A stretch of DNA of 64,000 nt from Tenacibaculum holothuriorum (GCF_002120225.1 NZ_LAPZ01000002.1:248001-312000); one strand, 5' to 3'; shown: positions 1 to 8,905, counted from the first letter of the stretch. Numbers and translations: made by a program. Notes: generated by a model not told the origin, from the letters alone.

Positions 1-1085
1 GTTTCTCCAGACTGAGAAATAGCTATTACCACATCTTTCTCAGTAATAATCGGATTTCTATATCTAAACTCTGAAGCATACTCAACCTCTACTGGTATGC
101 GTGCCATATCTTCAAAAAGATATTCTCCTACTAAACCAGCATGCCAAGATGTACCACAAGCAACGATAATAATTCTATCGGCATTTAAAAATTTAGGTAG
201 ATTATCATCAATACCTGCCATTCTAATAATACCTTCATCAGCAAGCATTCTACCCCTGTAAGTATCAATTATAGCTTTAGGCTGTTCATGAATTTCTTTT
301 AACATAAAGTGATCGTAACCGCCTTTTTCAATTTGCTCTAAACTTAGTTGAAGTTCTTGTATATTAGCATCAACTAATTTATCATCATCAATCTTACGAA
401 CCTTTATTCCTTTATCCTTTTTGATAATTGCCAACTCACCATCTTCAAGGTAAATAGCATCTTTTGTGTACTCAATAAACGGAGAAGCATCAGAAGCTAC
501 AAAGAACTCTTTATTTTCTTTTCCTACCCCAATAGCTATTGGACTCCCTAGGCGGGCCACAACCAATTCATTAGGTTTTGTTTTATCAAAAACAGCAATA
601 GCATACGCTCCTATAACTTGTGTTAGTGCTATCTGCACTGCCTTACCCAGTTTACAAACTTCGTTTTTCTTAACCTCCTCTATTAAGTTTACTAACACTT
701 CAGTATCAGTATCACTTTTAAACTTGTATCCTCTGGTAATTAACTCTTTTTTTATTGTATCGTAATTTTCAATAATTCCATTATGAACAATTACTAAATT
801 TCCAGATTCAGAAAAATGAGGATGAGAATTGGTGTCATTAGGTACTCCATGAGTAGCCCAACGTGTGTGTCCAATACCTATCCTTCCGGATTTTCTTATT
901 TCTTCTTTATTAGTGATTATCTCTAAATCTGAGACCTTTCCTTTGGTTTTTGATAAGTGCATTTTCTCACCATCATACATCATAATTCCAGCACTATCGT
1001 AACCACGATACTCTAACCTCTTTAAACCATTAATCACAATTGGATAAGCTTCTCTATACCCAATATATCCTGTAATACCACACAT
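1..1085 (-). CDS. glmS: Glutamine--fructose-6-phosphate aminotransferase, 3' part missing
   Basis: It makes glucosamine-6-phosphate from fructose-6-phosphate and glutamine, the first step toward UDP-GlcNAc for peptidoglycan and LPS. About 361 codons are present. The protein begins MCGITGYIGYREA, so Cys2 is the N-terminal nucleophile of the glutaminase domain; RWATHG and HNGIIEN of the class II amidotransferase fold follow. The first sugar isomerase (SIS) domain starts near residue 285, and the sequence runs off the window within it at a CGTSWHAG...SQSGET stretch. The start is fixed by the need for Cys at position 2. The gene lies 5 nt downstream of the DUF4270 gene, so both are probably co-transcribed. 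Confidence 0.97.
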   Translation of the reverse strand, partial: MCGITGYIGYREAYPIVINGLKRLEYRGYDSAGIMMYDGEKMHLSKTKGKVSDLEIITNKEEIRKSGRIGIGHTRWATHGVPNDTNSHPHFSESGNLVIVHNGIIENYDTIKKELITRGYKFKSDTDTEVLVNLIEEVKKNEVCKLGKAVQIALTQVIGAYAIAVFDKTKPNELVVARLGSPIAIGVGKENKEFFVASDASPFIEYTKDAIYLEDGELAIIKKDKGIKVRKIDDDKLVDANIQELQLSLEQIEKGGYDHFMLKEIHEQPKAIIDTYRGRMLADEGIIRMAGIDDNLPKFLNADRIIIVACGTSWHAGLVGEYLFEDMARIPVEVEYASEFRYRNPIITEKDVVIAISQSGE

Positions 1086-1090
1086 AACAA

Positions 1091-2800
1091 TTAGTTTTTT
1101 TCTTTAGAAAATGATATTTTTAATACAGCTTTTTTTTCTCCATTAGCTGTATTTCCATTTAATAGTGTAACTCCTCTTGGATTCCAGTTTCTAGATGAAA
1201 CATTTTCATCTATTTGATTATTCTTAATAGCGTCATCAGTAGGTGAATTATACACCTTTAACACAAGTGAAGAAAAATCATTGGCAGAACCATCAAATAA
1301 ATCAGAAATATAATCAGTTATTCTAAATAAATATTTTTCTGGTTTCTTATCAGCATTTTGTAAACTCCCTCCAAACAGTGCTATCTCCCTATATGCATCG
1401 GTTAATTGAGCTGGAGCATTTCCATCATCTTTATTTTGATATAAAAATAACCTCTGAGGAACTAACGCTGTATCTTTACTAATCTCTTGATTCACATAAA
1501 AACCTAACGAAGCATCGTTAATTAACAGTTTAGCCCCTCTAATTTTTCTTAACTCAGCTAGCTCTTTCAAATCTAGATAGTTATTATTATCGACATCTAA
1601 CTCCGTTAAATCATCAATATTATTATTATTTGAATCTCCTTTCAACTCATTAATAGCATCAGCATCATTTAAATTTAACCCTAACACTTTTACTTGAGCC
1701 ATTGTACCTGCTGTTCCTTGAATTTTAAAATTTTCTGCTGGTGTAGCGTTAGTAGCAGGAGTCATCTTATATATACTGTTTTTTACACCATTGAAAGCAA
1801 AAGAATATGTTCTTGGCAAAGTATCTTTTACTGATAAATTTGTTTGCCCTTCTTTTTTCTCAAACGTAGTAATTGTATAATATATATCTAAAGCAGCGTT
1901 AGACCCTAACTGTAATGGAACCATCGAACCATCGTTTCCTGAAGCCTCTACTATCACACCTCTAAAGTAATCGTTAAAAGCAGCAGCGGTTTCAAATTCT
2001 ACATCTTTCCTCTTATCCCAAAACAATTCTTTCATTTTGTTTCTATCTAATTGGATTCTGATAAAAGGTGTAGTAATTCTCTTAGTAGCATTGTCAACTA
2101 TCTTAATAGTATCATTGTACACATTACCATTACTCAACTTTCTCTCTAATGGTAAAATTGTATCCTTTGCTTTCGGGGTAAAATCATAAGCCTCTCCTTT
2201 ATCATTTAAAACCTCAGCAGAATTAGCTTTTTCATAAATTTGGTTAGATAAAAATTTATTTGATTGTGCTGGATTAGATGGATCTAATGTATTTAAAAAT
2301 GTATTATTTCTATATACGTTAATTTTTGTAGCTATAGACTCATTACCCAAGACAGAATCTAATCTAAACTTTGGCTCACTATCTCCAGTTGCTCTTGTAT
2401 TTACCGCAGTATAAGGTATTTTTAAATAAACATAATCTAATGTAAAAACTGAATCTACTTTTTTACTCTCATCAGTTGTATCATCAATAGATAATTTATC
2501 ATCCAAAGAAAAATTAGCAGGCACAGTTAATTGACTTACAAAAGAAGCTTCAATAGTTTTATAATCTCCGCTGTTATATACTCCTAACCAATATTCTCTT
2601 AAAGATCCAATACCAATATTATCGGCACGAACTTCATCTAAATCAATTGGAGTTATTTCCAATTCTAATGGAAAACTTCCTGTACTAAATTGTCCATTAT
2701 TTACAATATTAGTACCTATATCATTAAAATCTTTTTCACAAGAAATGGTTATTGCTAACACAAGTAAGCAAACACCTATAATACCAAGTTTTTTAATCAT
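1091..2800 (-). CDS. DUF4270 family outer-membrane-type lipoprotein
   Basis: A 569-aa protein with a lipoprotein signal (hydrophobic stretch 8-19, lipobox ending at Cys21, ITISC). Length and N-terminal sequence fit DUF4270, a family common in Bacteroidota whose function is not known. Residues about 389-413 contain two back-to-back Asp/Asn-rich loops; the second (DVDNNNYLDLKE) fits the 12-residue EF-hand calcium-binding pattern, the first is a poorer fit. It sits between a glycogen-synthase-like gene (1 nt gap) and glmS (5 nt gap), so the three form one operon read leftwards. A surface or cell-envelope role is inferred only from the lipoprotein signal. Confidence 0.85.
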   Translation of the reverse strand: MIKKLGIIGVCLLVLAITISCEKDFNDIGTNIVNNGQFSTGSFPLELEITPIDLDEVRADNIGIGSLREYWLGVYNSGDYKTIEASFVSQLTVPANFSLDDKLSIDDTTDESKKVDSVFTLDYVYLKIPYTAVNTRATGDSEPKFRLDSVLGNESIATKINVYRNNTFLNTLDPSNPAQSNKFLSNQIYEKANSAEVLNDKGEAYDFTPKAKDTILPLERKLSNGNVYNDTIKIVDNATKRITTPFIRIQLDRNKMKELFWDKRKDVEFETAAAFNDYFRGVIVEASGNDGSMVPLQLGSNAALDIYYTITTFEKKEGQTNLSVKDTLPRTYSFAFNGVKNSIYKMTPATNATPAENFKIQGTAGTMAQVKVLGLNLNDADAINELKGDSNNNNIDDLTELDVDNNNYLDLKELAELRKIRGAKLLINDASLGFYVNQEISKDTALVPQRLFLYQNKDDGNAPAQLTDAYREIALFGGSLQNADKKPEKYLFRITDYISDLFDGSANDFSSLVLKVYNSPTDDAIKNNQIDENVSSRNWNPRGVTLLNGNTANGEKKAVLKISFSKEKN

Positions 2801-2801
2801 T

Positions 2802-3620
2802 TTACTCGCTTAATTCTAATACGTTTTCTTTATAAAATTCTAAATGCGATTCGGTTAGTACTTCTTCAGAAGGAAAATCTAAAACCTTAACATCTTTTTC
2901 AGCTATATAAGCTTCAATTTCGTCAGATAAAGTTTCACTACCTTTTATGATAGCATCTGAGTTTTCAATAGCACTTTTTAATATATTAGTATGGTTTGGT
3001 GTTTCAAAAACTGTAGTTCTTTCTTCTTCAATTTTATCAAAACGAACCTTATTTGCTAATTCTGAATTTAACTCACCTTCGAATCCGCTATTATACAGCG
3101 AAGTTACAATCTTACTTTCGGCAAACAATGGTTCTTCTTTATAAAATTCTCTTAAATATAGTGGAAGTAAAGAAGCCATCCATCCATGAACATGGATAAT
3201 ATCTGGTGCCCAGTTTAATTTTTTCACGGTCTCAACAACTCCTTTTGCAAAGAAAATCATACGTTCGTCATTATCATCAAATAACTTATCGTCTTCATCA
3301 GTATACACAGCTTTTCTTTTAAAGTACTCATCATTATCGATGAAATAAACCTGCATTCTTTCTTTAGGTATAGAAGCAACTTTAATTATTAATGGCATAT
3401 CCATATCATTAATAATCAAATTCATACCAGACAAACGAATTACTTCATGTAATTGATGTCTTCTTTCATTGATAACCCCAAAACGAGGCATAAAAATACG
3501 TGTTTGAACTCCTTTAGAATGTGCATGTTTAGCAACATTGAATGCAGTAGACGATAACTCTGTTTCTGGTAAATAAGGTATAACCTCAGAAGAAACATAT
3601 AATATTCTCTTATCCTTCAT
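2802..3620 (-). CDS. Short glycogen/starch synthase-like protein (GT5 N-terminal domain only)
   Basis: A 272-aa protein similar to the N-terminal (GT5 catalytic) half of glycogen synthase: ILYVSSEVIPY at the start, a GVQTRIFMPRFG strand and a DIIHVHGWMASLLPLYL segment typical of the family. True GlgA proteins are about 470-480 aa and carry a second Rossmann domain that holds ADP-glucose; that half is absent. The K-x-G-G-L motif expected after the first strand is replaced by ETELS. Glycogen synthesis by this protein alone is therefore doubtful. The gene heads the operon with DUF4270 and glmS and starts about 20 nt after a likely promoter. Confidence 0.75.
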   Translation of the reverse strand: MKDKRILYVSSEVIPYLPETELSSTAFNVAKHAHSKGVQTRIFMPRFGVINERRHQLHEVIRLSGMNLIINDMDMPLIIKVASIPKERMQVYFIDNDEYFKRKAVYTDEDDKLFDDNDERMIFFAKGVVETVKKLNWAPDIIHVHGWMASLLPLYLREFYKEEPLFAESKIVTSLYNSGFEGELNSELANKVRFDKIEEERTTVFETPNHTNILKSAIENSDAIIKGSETLSDEIEAYIAEKDVKVLDFPSEEVLTESHLEFYKENVLELSE

Positions 3621-3646
3621 TAAATCGAACTCTTTTTATAAAGTTG

Positions 3647-3654
3647 CAAAATTA
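3647..3654 (-). promoter_or_regulatory. -7 promoter box for the GT5-DUF4270-glmS operon
   Basis: TAATTTTG on the minus strand matches the Bacteroidota -7 consensus TAnnTTTG, 26 nt before the start codon of the GT5-like gene. A clear -33 TTTG box is not seen. Confidence 0.55.
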
Positions 3655-3686
3655 CGAAATTTTATGCTAAAATCGTGTTAAATTGC

Positions 3687-3694
3687 TAATTTTG
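3687..3694 (+). promoter_or_regulatory. -7 promoter box for panC
   Basis: TAATTTTG followed by C matches TAnnTTTG. It ends 23 nt before the panC start codon and faces away from the minus-strand box 33 bp to its left, giving a compact divergent promoter region. Confidence 0.55.
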
Positions 3695-3717
3695 CGCACG
3701 TATTACAAAAACCTTAC

Positions 3718-4569
3718 ATGAAAATTTTCGAAAAAAAGGCAGATTTAAAAAAGTATTTAGCTTCATTAAAAAATGAAGATACTAAAATCGGATTTGTTCC
3801 TACCATGGGCGCATTACACGAAGGACATCTTTCTTTAGTTAAAAGAGCTAAAAAGAAAAACGATGTAACTGTGGTAAGTATTTTTGTAAATCCCACTCAG
3901 TTTGATAACAAAGAAGACTTAAAGAAATACCCTAAAACACTTGAAAATGACATCAAATTATTGGAAAGTGTTAATTGTGATGTTCTTTTCACACCATCTG
4001 TTGAAGAAATTTATGCAGAAAACGTTACTGCTGAAAAATATAATTTTGATGGATTAGAACATCAAATGGAAGGAAAGTTTCGTGATGGTCATTTCGATGG
4101 TGTTGGAACCATTGTAAAAACTTTGTTTGAAATTGTAGAACCTACCACTGCTTATTTCGGAAAAAAAGATTTTCAGCAATTACAAATCATAAAAAAATTA
4201 GTTGAGAAATATAATATTCCTGTAAAAATAAAAGGAAGACCTATTTTTAGAGAAAAAGATGGTTTAGCCATGAGTTCTCGAAACACACGTTTAACAAAAG
4301 AGCACAGAGAAGCTGCTCCTTTCATATACAAAACATTAAAAAAAGCCAAGAAAAAATTTGGCACAAAAAATGCTAATGAATTAACCAAATGGGTAAATAA
4401 ACAATTCAAAAAACACCCGTTATTAGAATTGGAATATTTTACCATTGCCGATGAATCGACTTTACAAACAGTTACCAATATTGATCCTACAAAAAAATAT
4501 CGCGCATTTATTGCCGTTTTTGCAGGTGAAATTCGCTTAATAGACAACATGCGTTTAAAATTAAAATAG
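3718..4569 (+). CDS. panC: Pantothenate synthetase
   Basis: It joins pantoate and beta-alanine with ATP to form pantothenate, the last step of vitamin B5 synthesis in the cytoplasm. The 283-aa length is normal. Visible motifs are PTMGALHEGH (about 28-37, the HxGH-type ATP site), FVNPTQF (56-62), a GKKDFQQ stretch near 150 and the KDGLAMSSRN signature near 184-193. panD, which supplies beta-alanine, follows after 62 nt, so the two steps are encoded together. Confidence 0.97.
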   Translation: MKIFEKKADLKKYLASLKNEDTKIGFVPTMGALHEGHLSLVKRAKKKNDVTVVSIFVNPTQFDNKEDLKKYPKTLENDIKLLESVNCDVLFTPSVEEIYAENVTAEKYNFDGLEHQMEGKFRDGHFDGVGTIVKTLFEIVEPTTAYFGKKDFQQLQIIKKLVEKYNIPVKIKGRPIFREKDGLAMSSRNTRLTKEHREAAPFIYKTLKKAKKKFGTKNANELTKWVNKQFKKHPLLELEYFTIADESTLQTVTNIDPTKKYRAFIAVFAGEIRLIDNMRLKLK

Positions 4570-4618
4570 TTACTGTAGAGTTTCATCAAAAAATTAATCA
4601 GAAAACTTAAAAAAATAG

Positions 4619-4626
4619 TAATTTTG
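4619..4626 (+). promoter_or_regulatory. -7 promoter box directly upstream of panD
   Basis: TAATTTTG plus C matches TAnnTTTG and ends only 5 nt before the panD ATG. If used, transcription would start at or next to the start codon. Confidence 0.45.
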
Positions 4627-4631
4627 CCCCT

Positions 4632-4982
4632 ATGTTAGTTCAAGTTGTAAAATCTAAAATTCACCGAGTAAAAGTTACTGGTGCAGATTTAAATTATATT
4701 GGAAGTATTACCATTGATGAAGATTTAATGGATGCTGCAAATATTATTGAAGGAGAGCGAGTTCAAATTGTAAACAACAATAACGGTGAGCGTTTAGAAA
4801 CGTACGCTATTCCAGGACCAAGAGGAAGCGGAGAAATCACCTTAAATGGTGCTGCTGCTCGTAGAGTTCAAAAAGGAGACACACTTATTTTAATTGTATA
4901 TGCTTTTATGGAATTAGAAGAGGCAAAACAGTTTAAACCGGCTTTAGTTTTTCCTAACGAAGCAGACAATACGCTTACTTAA
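4632..4982 (+). CDS. panD: Aspartate 1-decarboxylase proenzyme
   Basis: It decarboxylates L-aspartate to beta-alanine for pantothenate synthesis. The 116-aa proenzyme cleaves itself between Gly24 and Ser25 (YIGSITID) to make the pyruvoyl cofactor on Ser25; Lys9 and Tyr22 of the family pattern ([16 protein letters not shown]) are also present. The start chosen gives the normal N-terminus for the family. The gene follows panC and precedes a UPF0104 membrane gene by 2 nt. Confidence 0.97.
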   Translation: MLVQVVKSKIHRVKVTGADLNYIGSITIDEDLMDAANIIEGERVQIVNNNNGERLETYAIPGPRGSGEITLNGAAARRVQKGDTLILIVYAFMELEEAKQFKPALVFPNEADNTLT

Positions 4983-4984
4983 TT

Positions 4985-5938
4985 TTGAATTTAAAAAAAG
5001 TCTTAAAAATTATATTACCTCTCATTTTGGGAGGTTTTTTAGTTTGGTATTCTATATCAAAAGTGTCAATAGACACCTTATTACAATACTTTAAAAATGC
5101 GAATTATTGGTGGATTTCTTTAGGTTTATTCTTCGGAATATTAAGCCATCTTTCAAGAGCTTATCGCTGGAAGTTCTTATTAGAACCTATGGGTTATAAA
5201 CCCGATTTTGGTAATAGCATCATGGCAGTTTTAGTAGCATATTTAGTTAACTATGCAGTACCAAGAGCAGGAGAAGTTTCGAGAGCTGCAGTAATGACTA
5301 ACTACGAAGACATTCCTTTTGAAAAAGGATTCGGAACTATTGTTGCTGAACGTATTGCAGACTTATTAATGATGTTAATCATTATTACATTCACGTTATT
5401 TGTTCAGTTTGACTTCATCTACGAACTACTTACTAAAAACTTTGATCCAACTAAAATTGGAATAGGGCTTTTACTACTATTTATTAGTGGATTTATCTTT
5501 ACGAGATATGTAAAAAAAGCACAATCAGGAATTGGGTTAAAAATTAAAAACTTTATTTCTGGATTAATAGAAGGCGCAACCAGTATTTTCAAAATGAAAA
5601 ACAAGTGGGCATTTATATTCCACACGGTTTTTATTTGGTTAATGTACATAGCAATGTTTTGGGCAACGATTCCGGCAGTTGAAAATTTAAACGTTCCTTT
5701 TGGAGCTGTTTTAATTGGCTTTATCGCTGGCGGATTTTCAATCGCAGCCACTAATGGTGGTATTGGTCTATACCCTATTGCTGTTGCAGGAGCTTTTGCC
5801 TTATTTGGAATTCCGGAAGAACCAGCGAGTGCATTCGGTTGGATTATGTGGACAGCCCAAACAGCTATGATTATAGTCTTTGGAGGGTTAGCATTTTTAA
5901 TGCTGCCATTATACAATAAAAATAAAAAGACCAGTTAA
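4985..5938 (+). CDS. UPF0104 / YbhN-like integral membrane protein (flippase-like domain)
   Basis: A 317-aa multi-pass membrane protein of the UPF0104 (lysylphosphatidylglycerol synthase transmembrane region/YbhN-like) family. Hydrophobic segments are visible near residues 5-25, 40-58, 75-95, 115-140, 155-175, 210-230, 240-262 and 285-308. Characteristic parts are SHLSRAYRWKFLLEPMGY, VPRAGEVSRA and the GGIGLYPIAVAGA loop. It lacks a synthase catalytic domain. The start appears to be TTG, 2 nt after the panD stop, which suggests translational coupling. Its substrate is unknown; a lipid-related role is family inference. Confidence 0.8.
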   Translation: MNLKKVLKIILPLILGGFLVWYSISKVSIDTLLQYFKNANYWWISLGLFFGILSHLSRAYRWKFLLEPMGYKPDFGNSIMAVLVAYLVNYAVPRAGEVSRAAVMTNYEDIPFEKGFGTIVAERIADLLMMLIIITFTLFVQFDFIYELLTKNFDPTKIGIGLLLLFISGFIFTRYVKKAQSGIGLKIKNFISGLIEGATSIFKMKNKWAFIFHTVFIWLMYIAMFWATIPAVENLNVPFGAVLIGFIAGGFSIAATNGGIGLYPIAVAGAFALFGIPEEPASAFGWIMWTAQTAMIIVFGGLAFLMLPLYNKNKKTS

Positions 5939-5951
5939 TACTGGTCTTTTT
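5924..5951. terminator. Bidirectional rho-independent terminator
   Basis: Perfect 12-bp stem AAAAAGACCAGT / ACTGGTCTTTTT with a 4-nt loop; the stop codon of the UPF0104 gene lies in the loop. It serves the plus-strand pan operon and probably also the convergent SnoaL-like gene. Confidence 0.85.
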
Positions 5952-5955
5952 TTGT

Positions 5956-6318
5956 TTACATAGTGTAAAAAAACTGTTCGTTAGTTATTTTCCCATCTTT
6001 TACTTCAAACACACAAACTTCTTCCATTTGTTGTCTTCCTCTGTCTTTAAAAGTGATGTCAAAAGCCATTTTTGAAGTAAAATGATTCGCTGCAATAACT
6101 GGTTCAGAAATTTCGTTAGAGTGAAATTCTTGCACATTTTCTAACCATTGTTTACTCTTGTTATAAACTTCTTGTTTGCCTTCCACTAATTCTCCATAAG
6201 GAACCCCTGGCATTTCTTTACTAACAATAGTATCTGCATACAATTCATTAATGCATTCTAAGTTTTTTCCTTCTCTGCACATTTGCGCCCATTTGTTTGC
6301 TACCTCTTGTGTTGTCAT
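5956..6318 (-). CDS. SnoaL-like / NTF2-fold protein
   Basis: A 120-aa soluble protein with the NTF2-like cone fold pattern: an N-terminal helix (VANKWAQMCREGKNLECINELYADTIV), a central part (GVPYGELVEGKQEVYNKSKQWLEN) and C-terminal strands ending VCVFEVKDGKITNEQFFYTM. Members may be small enzymes or binding proteins; no catalytic residues can be assigned here. It stands alone, convergent with the pan operon and divergent from radA. Confidence 0.7.
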   Translation of the reverse strand: MTTQEVANKWAQMCREGKNLECINELYADTIVSKEMPGVPYGELVEGKQEVYNKSKQWLENVQEFHSNEISEPVIAANHFTSKMAFDITFKDRGRQQMEEVCVFEVKDGKITNEQFFYTM

Positions 6319-6434
6319 AACCTATGATTTTAAAAATTAACCCTTTACAAGTTAATTAAAATTACAAAGCAAAACATGTAGCAATAAGTTATTATTTAGT
6401 TAATTAAAGCATTTTTTAATCGCATACTTTCTTC

Positions 6435-6442
6435 TATTTTTG
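6435..6442 (+). promoter_or_regulatory. -7 promoter box for radA
   Basis: TATTTTTG matches TAnnTTTG, 27 nt before the radA ATG. No convincing -33 box. Confidence 0.4.
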
Positions 6443-6469
6443 TATCAATTCTGAAATGACCTTATTAAA

Positions 6470-7831
6470 ATGGCTAAAACCAAAACAACTTTTTTCTGTC
6501 AAAACTGTGGAACCCAACATGCAAAATGGACTGGACAATGCTATGCATGCAAAGAATGGAATACGATTGTTGAAGAAGTTGTTCAAAAGGAAGAAAAAAG
6601 AAGTTGGAAATCATCTACAGATACTCAGAAAAGAGTTACTAAACCTTTGCGAGTAGAAGATATCCAGTTAAATCCAGAAGAACGTTTTGGAACTAAAAAC
6701 CAAGAATTAGATACGGTTTTAGGCGGTGGATTGGTAAAAGGTGCTGTTGTTTTATTGGGTGGAGAACCTGGAATAGGGAAATCTACCTTATTATTGCAAA
6801 TAGCTTTACAAATTCCACAGAAGGTGTTGTATGTTTCTGGGGAAGAAAGTCAATCACAAATAAAAATGCGTGCAGAACGATTGGATATGAAAAATTCTAA
6901 TTGTTTAATTCTTACGGAAACCAACACTCAACAGATTTTTAAAAATATTGAAGAAGTTCAGCCAGATGTATTGGTAATCGATTCTATTCAAACCTTGCAT
7001 ACCAATTCTATTGAAGCATCACCAGGAAGTATTTCTCAAATACGCGAAACTTCTGCTGAATTGATAAAATTTGCCAAAGAAACTGCGACTCCCGTATTAT
7101 TAATTGGGCATATTAATAAAGAAGGACATATTGCAGGACCAAAGATTTTAGAGCATATGGTAGATGTGGTATTACAATTTGAAGGTGACAGAAACCATAC
7201 TTACCGAATTTTACGTTCACAAAAAAACCGTTTTGGGTCTACTGCAGAATTAGGGATTTATGAAATGCTTTCAGATGGATTAAGAGAAGTATCAAACCCA
7301 TCGGAAATATTAATCTCTAAAAAAGATGCTGATTTAAGCGGAACTGCAATTGCTTCAACCTTAGAAGGAATTCGCCCTTTAATGATAGAAATACAAGCTT
7401 TGGTTTCTACTGCGGTTTACGGAACCCCACAACGTACAACTACGGGTTATAATCTAAAGCGTTTACATATGATCTTAGCGGTTTTAGAAAAACGTGCTGG
7501 ATTCAAATTAGGAGCAAAAGACGTGTTTTTAAATATCACAGGTGGAATTCAAGTAGATGATCCTGCAATAGATTTAGCGGTAGTTGCAGCTATTTTATCA
7601 TCCAATCAAGATTTGGCGATTAACCCAGATGTATGTTTTGCTGCAGAAGTTGGGTTAGCTGGTGAGATCCGTCCTGTATCTAAAATAGATCAACGAATTA
7701 CTGAAGCTGAAAAATTAGGTTATAAAACTTTTGTAACTTCTAAGTATAATAAAATCACAAGCAAAAATCATTCTATAAAACTGATTTTGGTTAGTAAAAT
7801 AGAAGAGGCTTTTGCTACGTTGTTTGCTTAA
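6470..7831 (+). CDS. radA: DNA repair protein RadA
   Basis: A RecA-like ATPase/helicase that promotes branch migration of recombination intermediates. The 453 aa carry the three family modules: an N-terminal zinc finger (Cys10, 13, 24, 27), a RecA-type ATPase with Walker A GGEPGIGKST (97-106), Walker B VLVIDSIQ (about 168-175) and the RadA-specific KNRFG motif (252-256), and a C-terminal Lon-protease-like domain. The start is chosen because it places the zinc finger at its usual distance from the N-terminus. It borders the accessory pocket to its right. Confidence 0.97.
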   Translation: MAKTKTTFFCQNCGTQHAKWTGQCYACKEWNTIVEEVVQKEEKRSWKSSTDTQKRVTKPLRVEDIQLNPEERFGTKNQELDTVLGGGLVKGAVVLLGGEPGIGKSTLLLQIALQIPQKVLYVSGEESQSQIKMRAERLDMKNSNCLILTETNTQQIFKNIEEVQPDVLVIDSIQTLHTNSIEASPGSISQIRETSAELIKFAKETATPVLLIGHINKEGHIAGPKILEHMVDVVLQFEGDRNHTYRILRSQKNRFGSTAELGIYEMLSDGLREVSNPSEILISKKDADLSGTAIASTLEGIRPLMIEIQALVSTAVYGTPQRTTTGYNLKRLHMILAVLEKRAGFKLGAKDVFLNITGGIQVDDPAIDLAVVAAILSSNQDLAINPDVCFAAEVGLAGEIRPVSKIDQRITEAEKLGYKTFVTSKYNKITSKNHSIKLILVSKIEEAFATLFA

Positions 7832-7850
7832 GATTAAGCAACAGTAGTTT

Positions 7851-8762
7851 TTATTCTGTCATCCATTTTATTAAATCTTTTTCGTTTACGATTGCCCAAG
7901 AATGTGGATGCCTTTCTCCGTTTGCACGATAACCTCTATTTTTTGTTTCAATAAGTTCAATGTTTTTACTTCCGAACTCAGTTTTTAATTTATCTGATAA
8001 CTTTTTAAGATAATAGGCATTTAGGTCTTCATAATTGTTTTTTCTGTTCTCTTGCCACCATTTTAAATCAGGTTCTGTGTAAAGTCTAATTTTTAGATTT
8101 TTAAGGTTCCTTAAATTTTGGATGTTTTGTGTTTCAAGAGTGAAAGGTGAATTATTTTCATATTTAGCTATTCCGTCTTTCGGGTTTCCAAATTCTTTGT
8201 CAAAAAAGCTTTTTATCCAAGTTGCCTCTTGAATAGAAGGCTGTGAAAAATTTAGTTTTAAATTTTTTTGAGCCGTTTTATAAAGTGCTAAAAGGTCAAT
8301 AGGTGAATCCACCACAAATACTCCTTTGGATTGAATTTTGCTTTTATTCTGAACAAGATAATCACTGATTAAAAGACTAACATTCCCACCACTTGAAAAG
8401 CCACCAATAAACACATTTTCTTTGGGTAGATTATTTTCGAGAACTATTTTTTCTAACTGCTCAACCAATTCTTGTTTTTCTATTTGTGTTAAGAATAAAC
8501 GCTGGTTTAAATTCATTGCCAAAACTGAAAAACCATTTTCTATGCTTATATCCGAAATTTTAAATTCAGATAATGTGTTTTTGGCATCACAAGGAAAGCA
8601 AGGAAATAAAATCAATAAACCTTTTTGTTTTTTAGCCTTGATTAACTCGTATTCAGAAGTTATTATACTTTCTGATATTGGTTTTTCAGTGAAATCACTT
8701 TTCTTGTTTTGTCCTTTACAGGAAACTAAAATTAAAACTAAAATTATGATAAGTGTTCGCAT
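7851..8762 (-). CDS. Predicted lipoprotein alpha/beta hydrolase
   Basis: A 303-aa protein with a lipoprotein signal (LILVSC, Cys15) and an alpha/beta hydrolase core. The nucleophile elbow is GGFSSGGN (about 125-132), a GxSxG motif; the following VVDSPIDL strand and a C-terminal His-containing stretch (ERHPHSW) could supply the Asp and His of a triad. The substrate is unknown. It converges on radA with only 19 bp between them, and its start lies 12 nt from the palindrome at 8775-8905. It may be the second gene of a cassette-like pair with the kinase. Confidence 0.7.
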   Translation of the reverse strand: MRTLIIILVLILVSCKGQNKKSDFTEKPISESIITSEYELIKAKKQKGLLILFPCFPCDAKNTLSEFKISDISIENGFSVLAMNLNQRLFLTQIEKQELVEQLEKIVLENNLPKENVFIGGFSSGGNVSLLISDYLVQNKSKIQSKGVFVVDSPIDLLALYKTAQKNLKLNFSQPSIQEATWIKSFFDKEFGNPKDGIAKYENNSPFTLETQNIQNLRNLKNLKIRLYTEPDLKWWQENRKNNYEDLNAYYLKKLSDKLKTEFGSKNIELIETKNRGYRANGERHPHSWAIVNEKDLIKWMTE

Positions 8763-8774
8763 TTCTCAAATTGT

Positions 8775-8905
8775 AGTTAACGATTAGTATATGAAAAGCA
8801 GGCGGTTGCGAATGACTAAACATTCGGTTAATCACAAAGTTTGACACGAGCCAAAAGCCTTGAATTTATTAATGTTTCGCCTATTTTTTATATACATTGT
8901 TAGCT
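8775..8905 (-). repeat. attC-like imperfect palindrome between kinase and hydrolase genes
   Basis: A 131-bp element bounded by AGTTAAC (8775-8781) and GTTAGCT (8899-8905), which are near-complementary like the R' and R'' core sites of integron attC. Inside, the left arm (from 8779, AACGATTAGTATATGAAAAG then AGGCGG) pairs with the right arm read in reverse (AACAATGTATATAAAAAAT then AGGCGA). The kinase stop codon TAA is part of the right end, as in cassette genes. No integrase gene is present in this window. The assignment as attC is inference from structure. Confidence 0.6.

Noticed and set aside
466..765. Plus-strand open frame of 99 codons opposite glmS
   Set aside because: It lies fully antisense to the conserved amidotransferase domain of glmS and has no family resemblance.
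4173..4589. Minus-strand frame opposite panC
   Set aside because: It is a shadow of a well-conserved gene, with a composition set by the panC codons.
5419..5916. Minus-strand frame of 165 codons opposite the UPF0104 gene
   Set aside because: Mirror of a hydrophobic gene; no start context or homology.
7832..7850. Palindrome closing the hydrolase gene as a full second cassette
   Set aside because: Only 19 bp separate it from radA and they contain no core site, so a complete second cassette is not supported.
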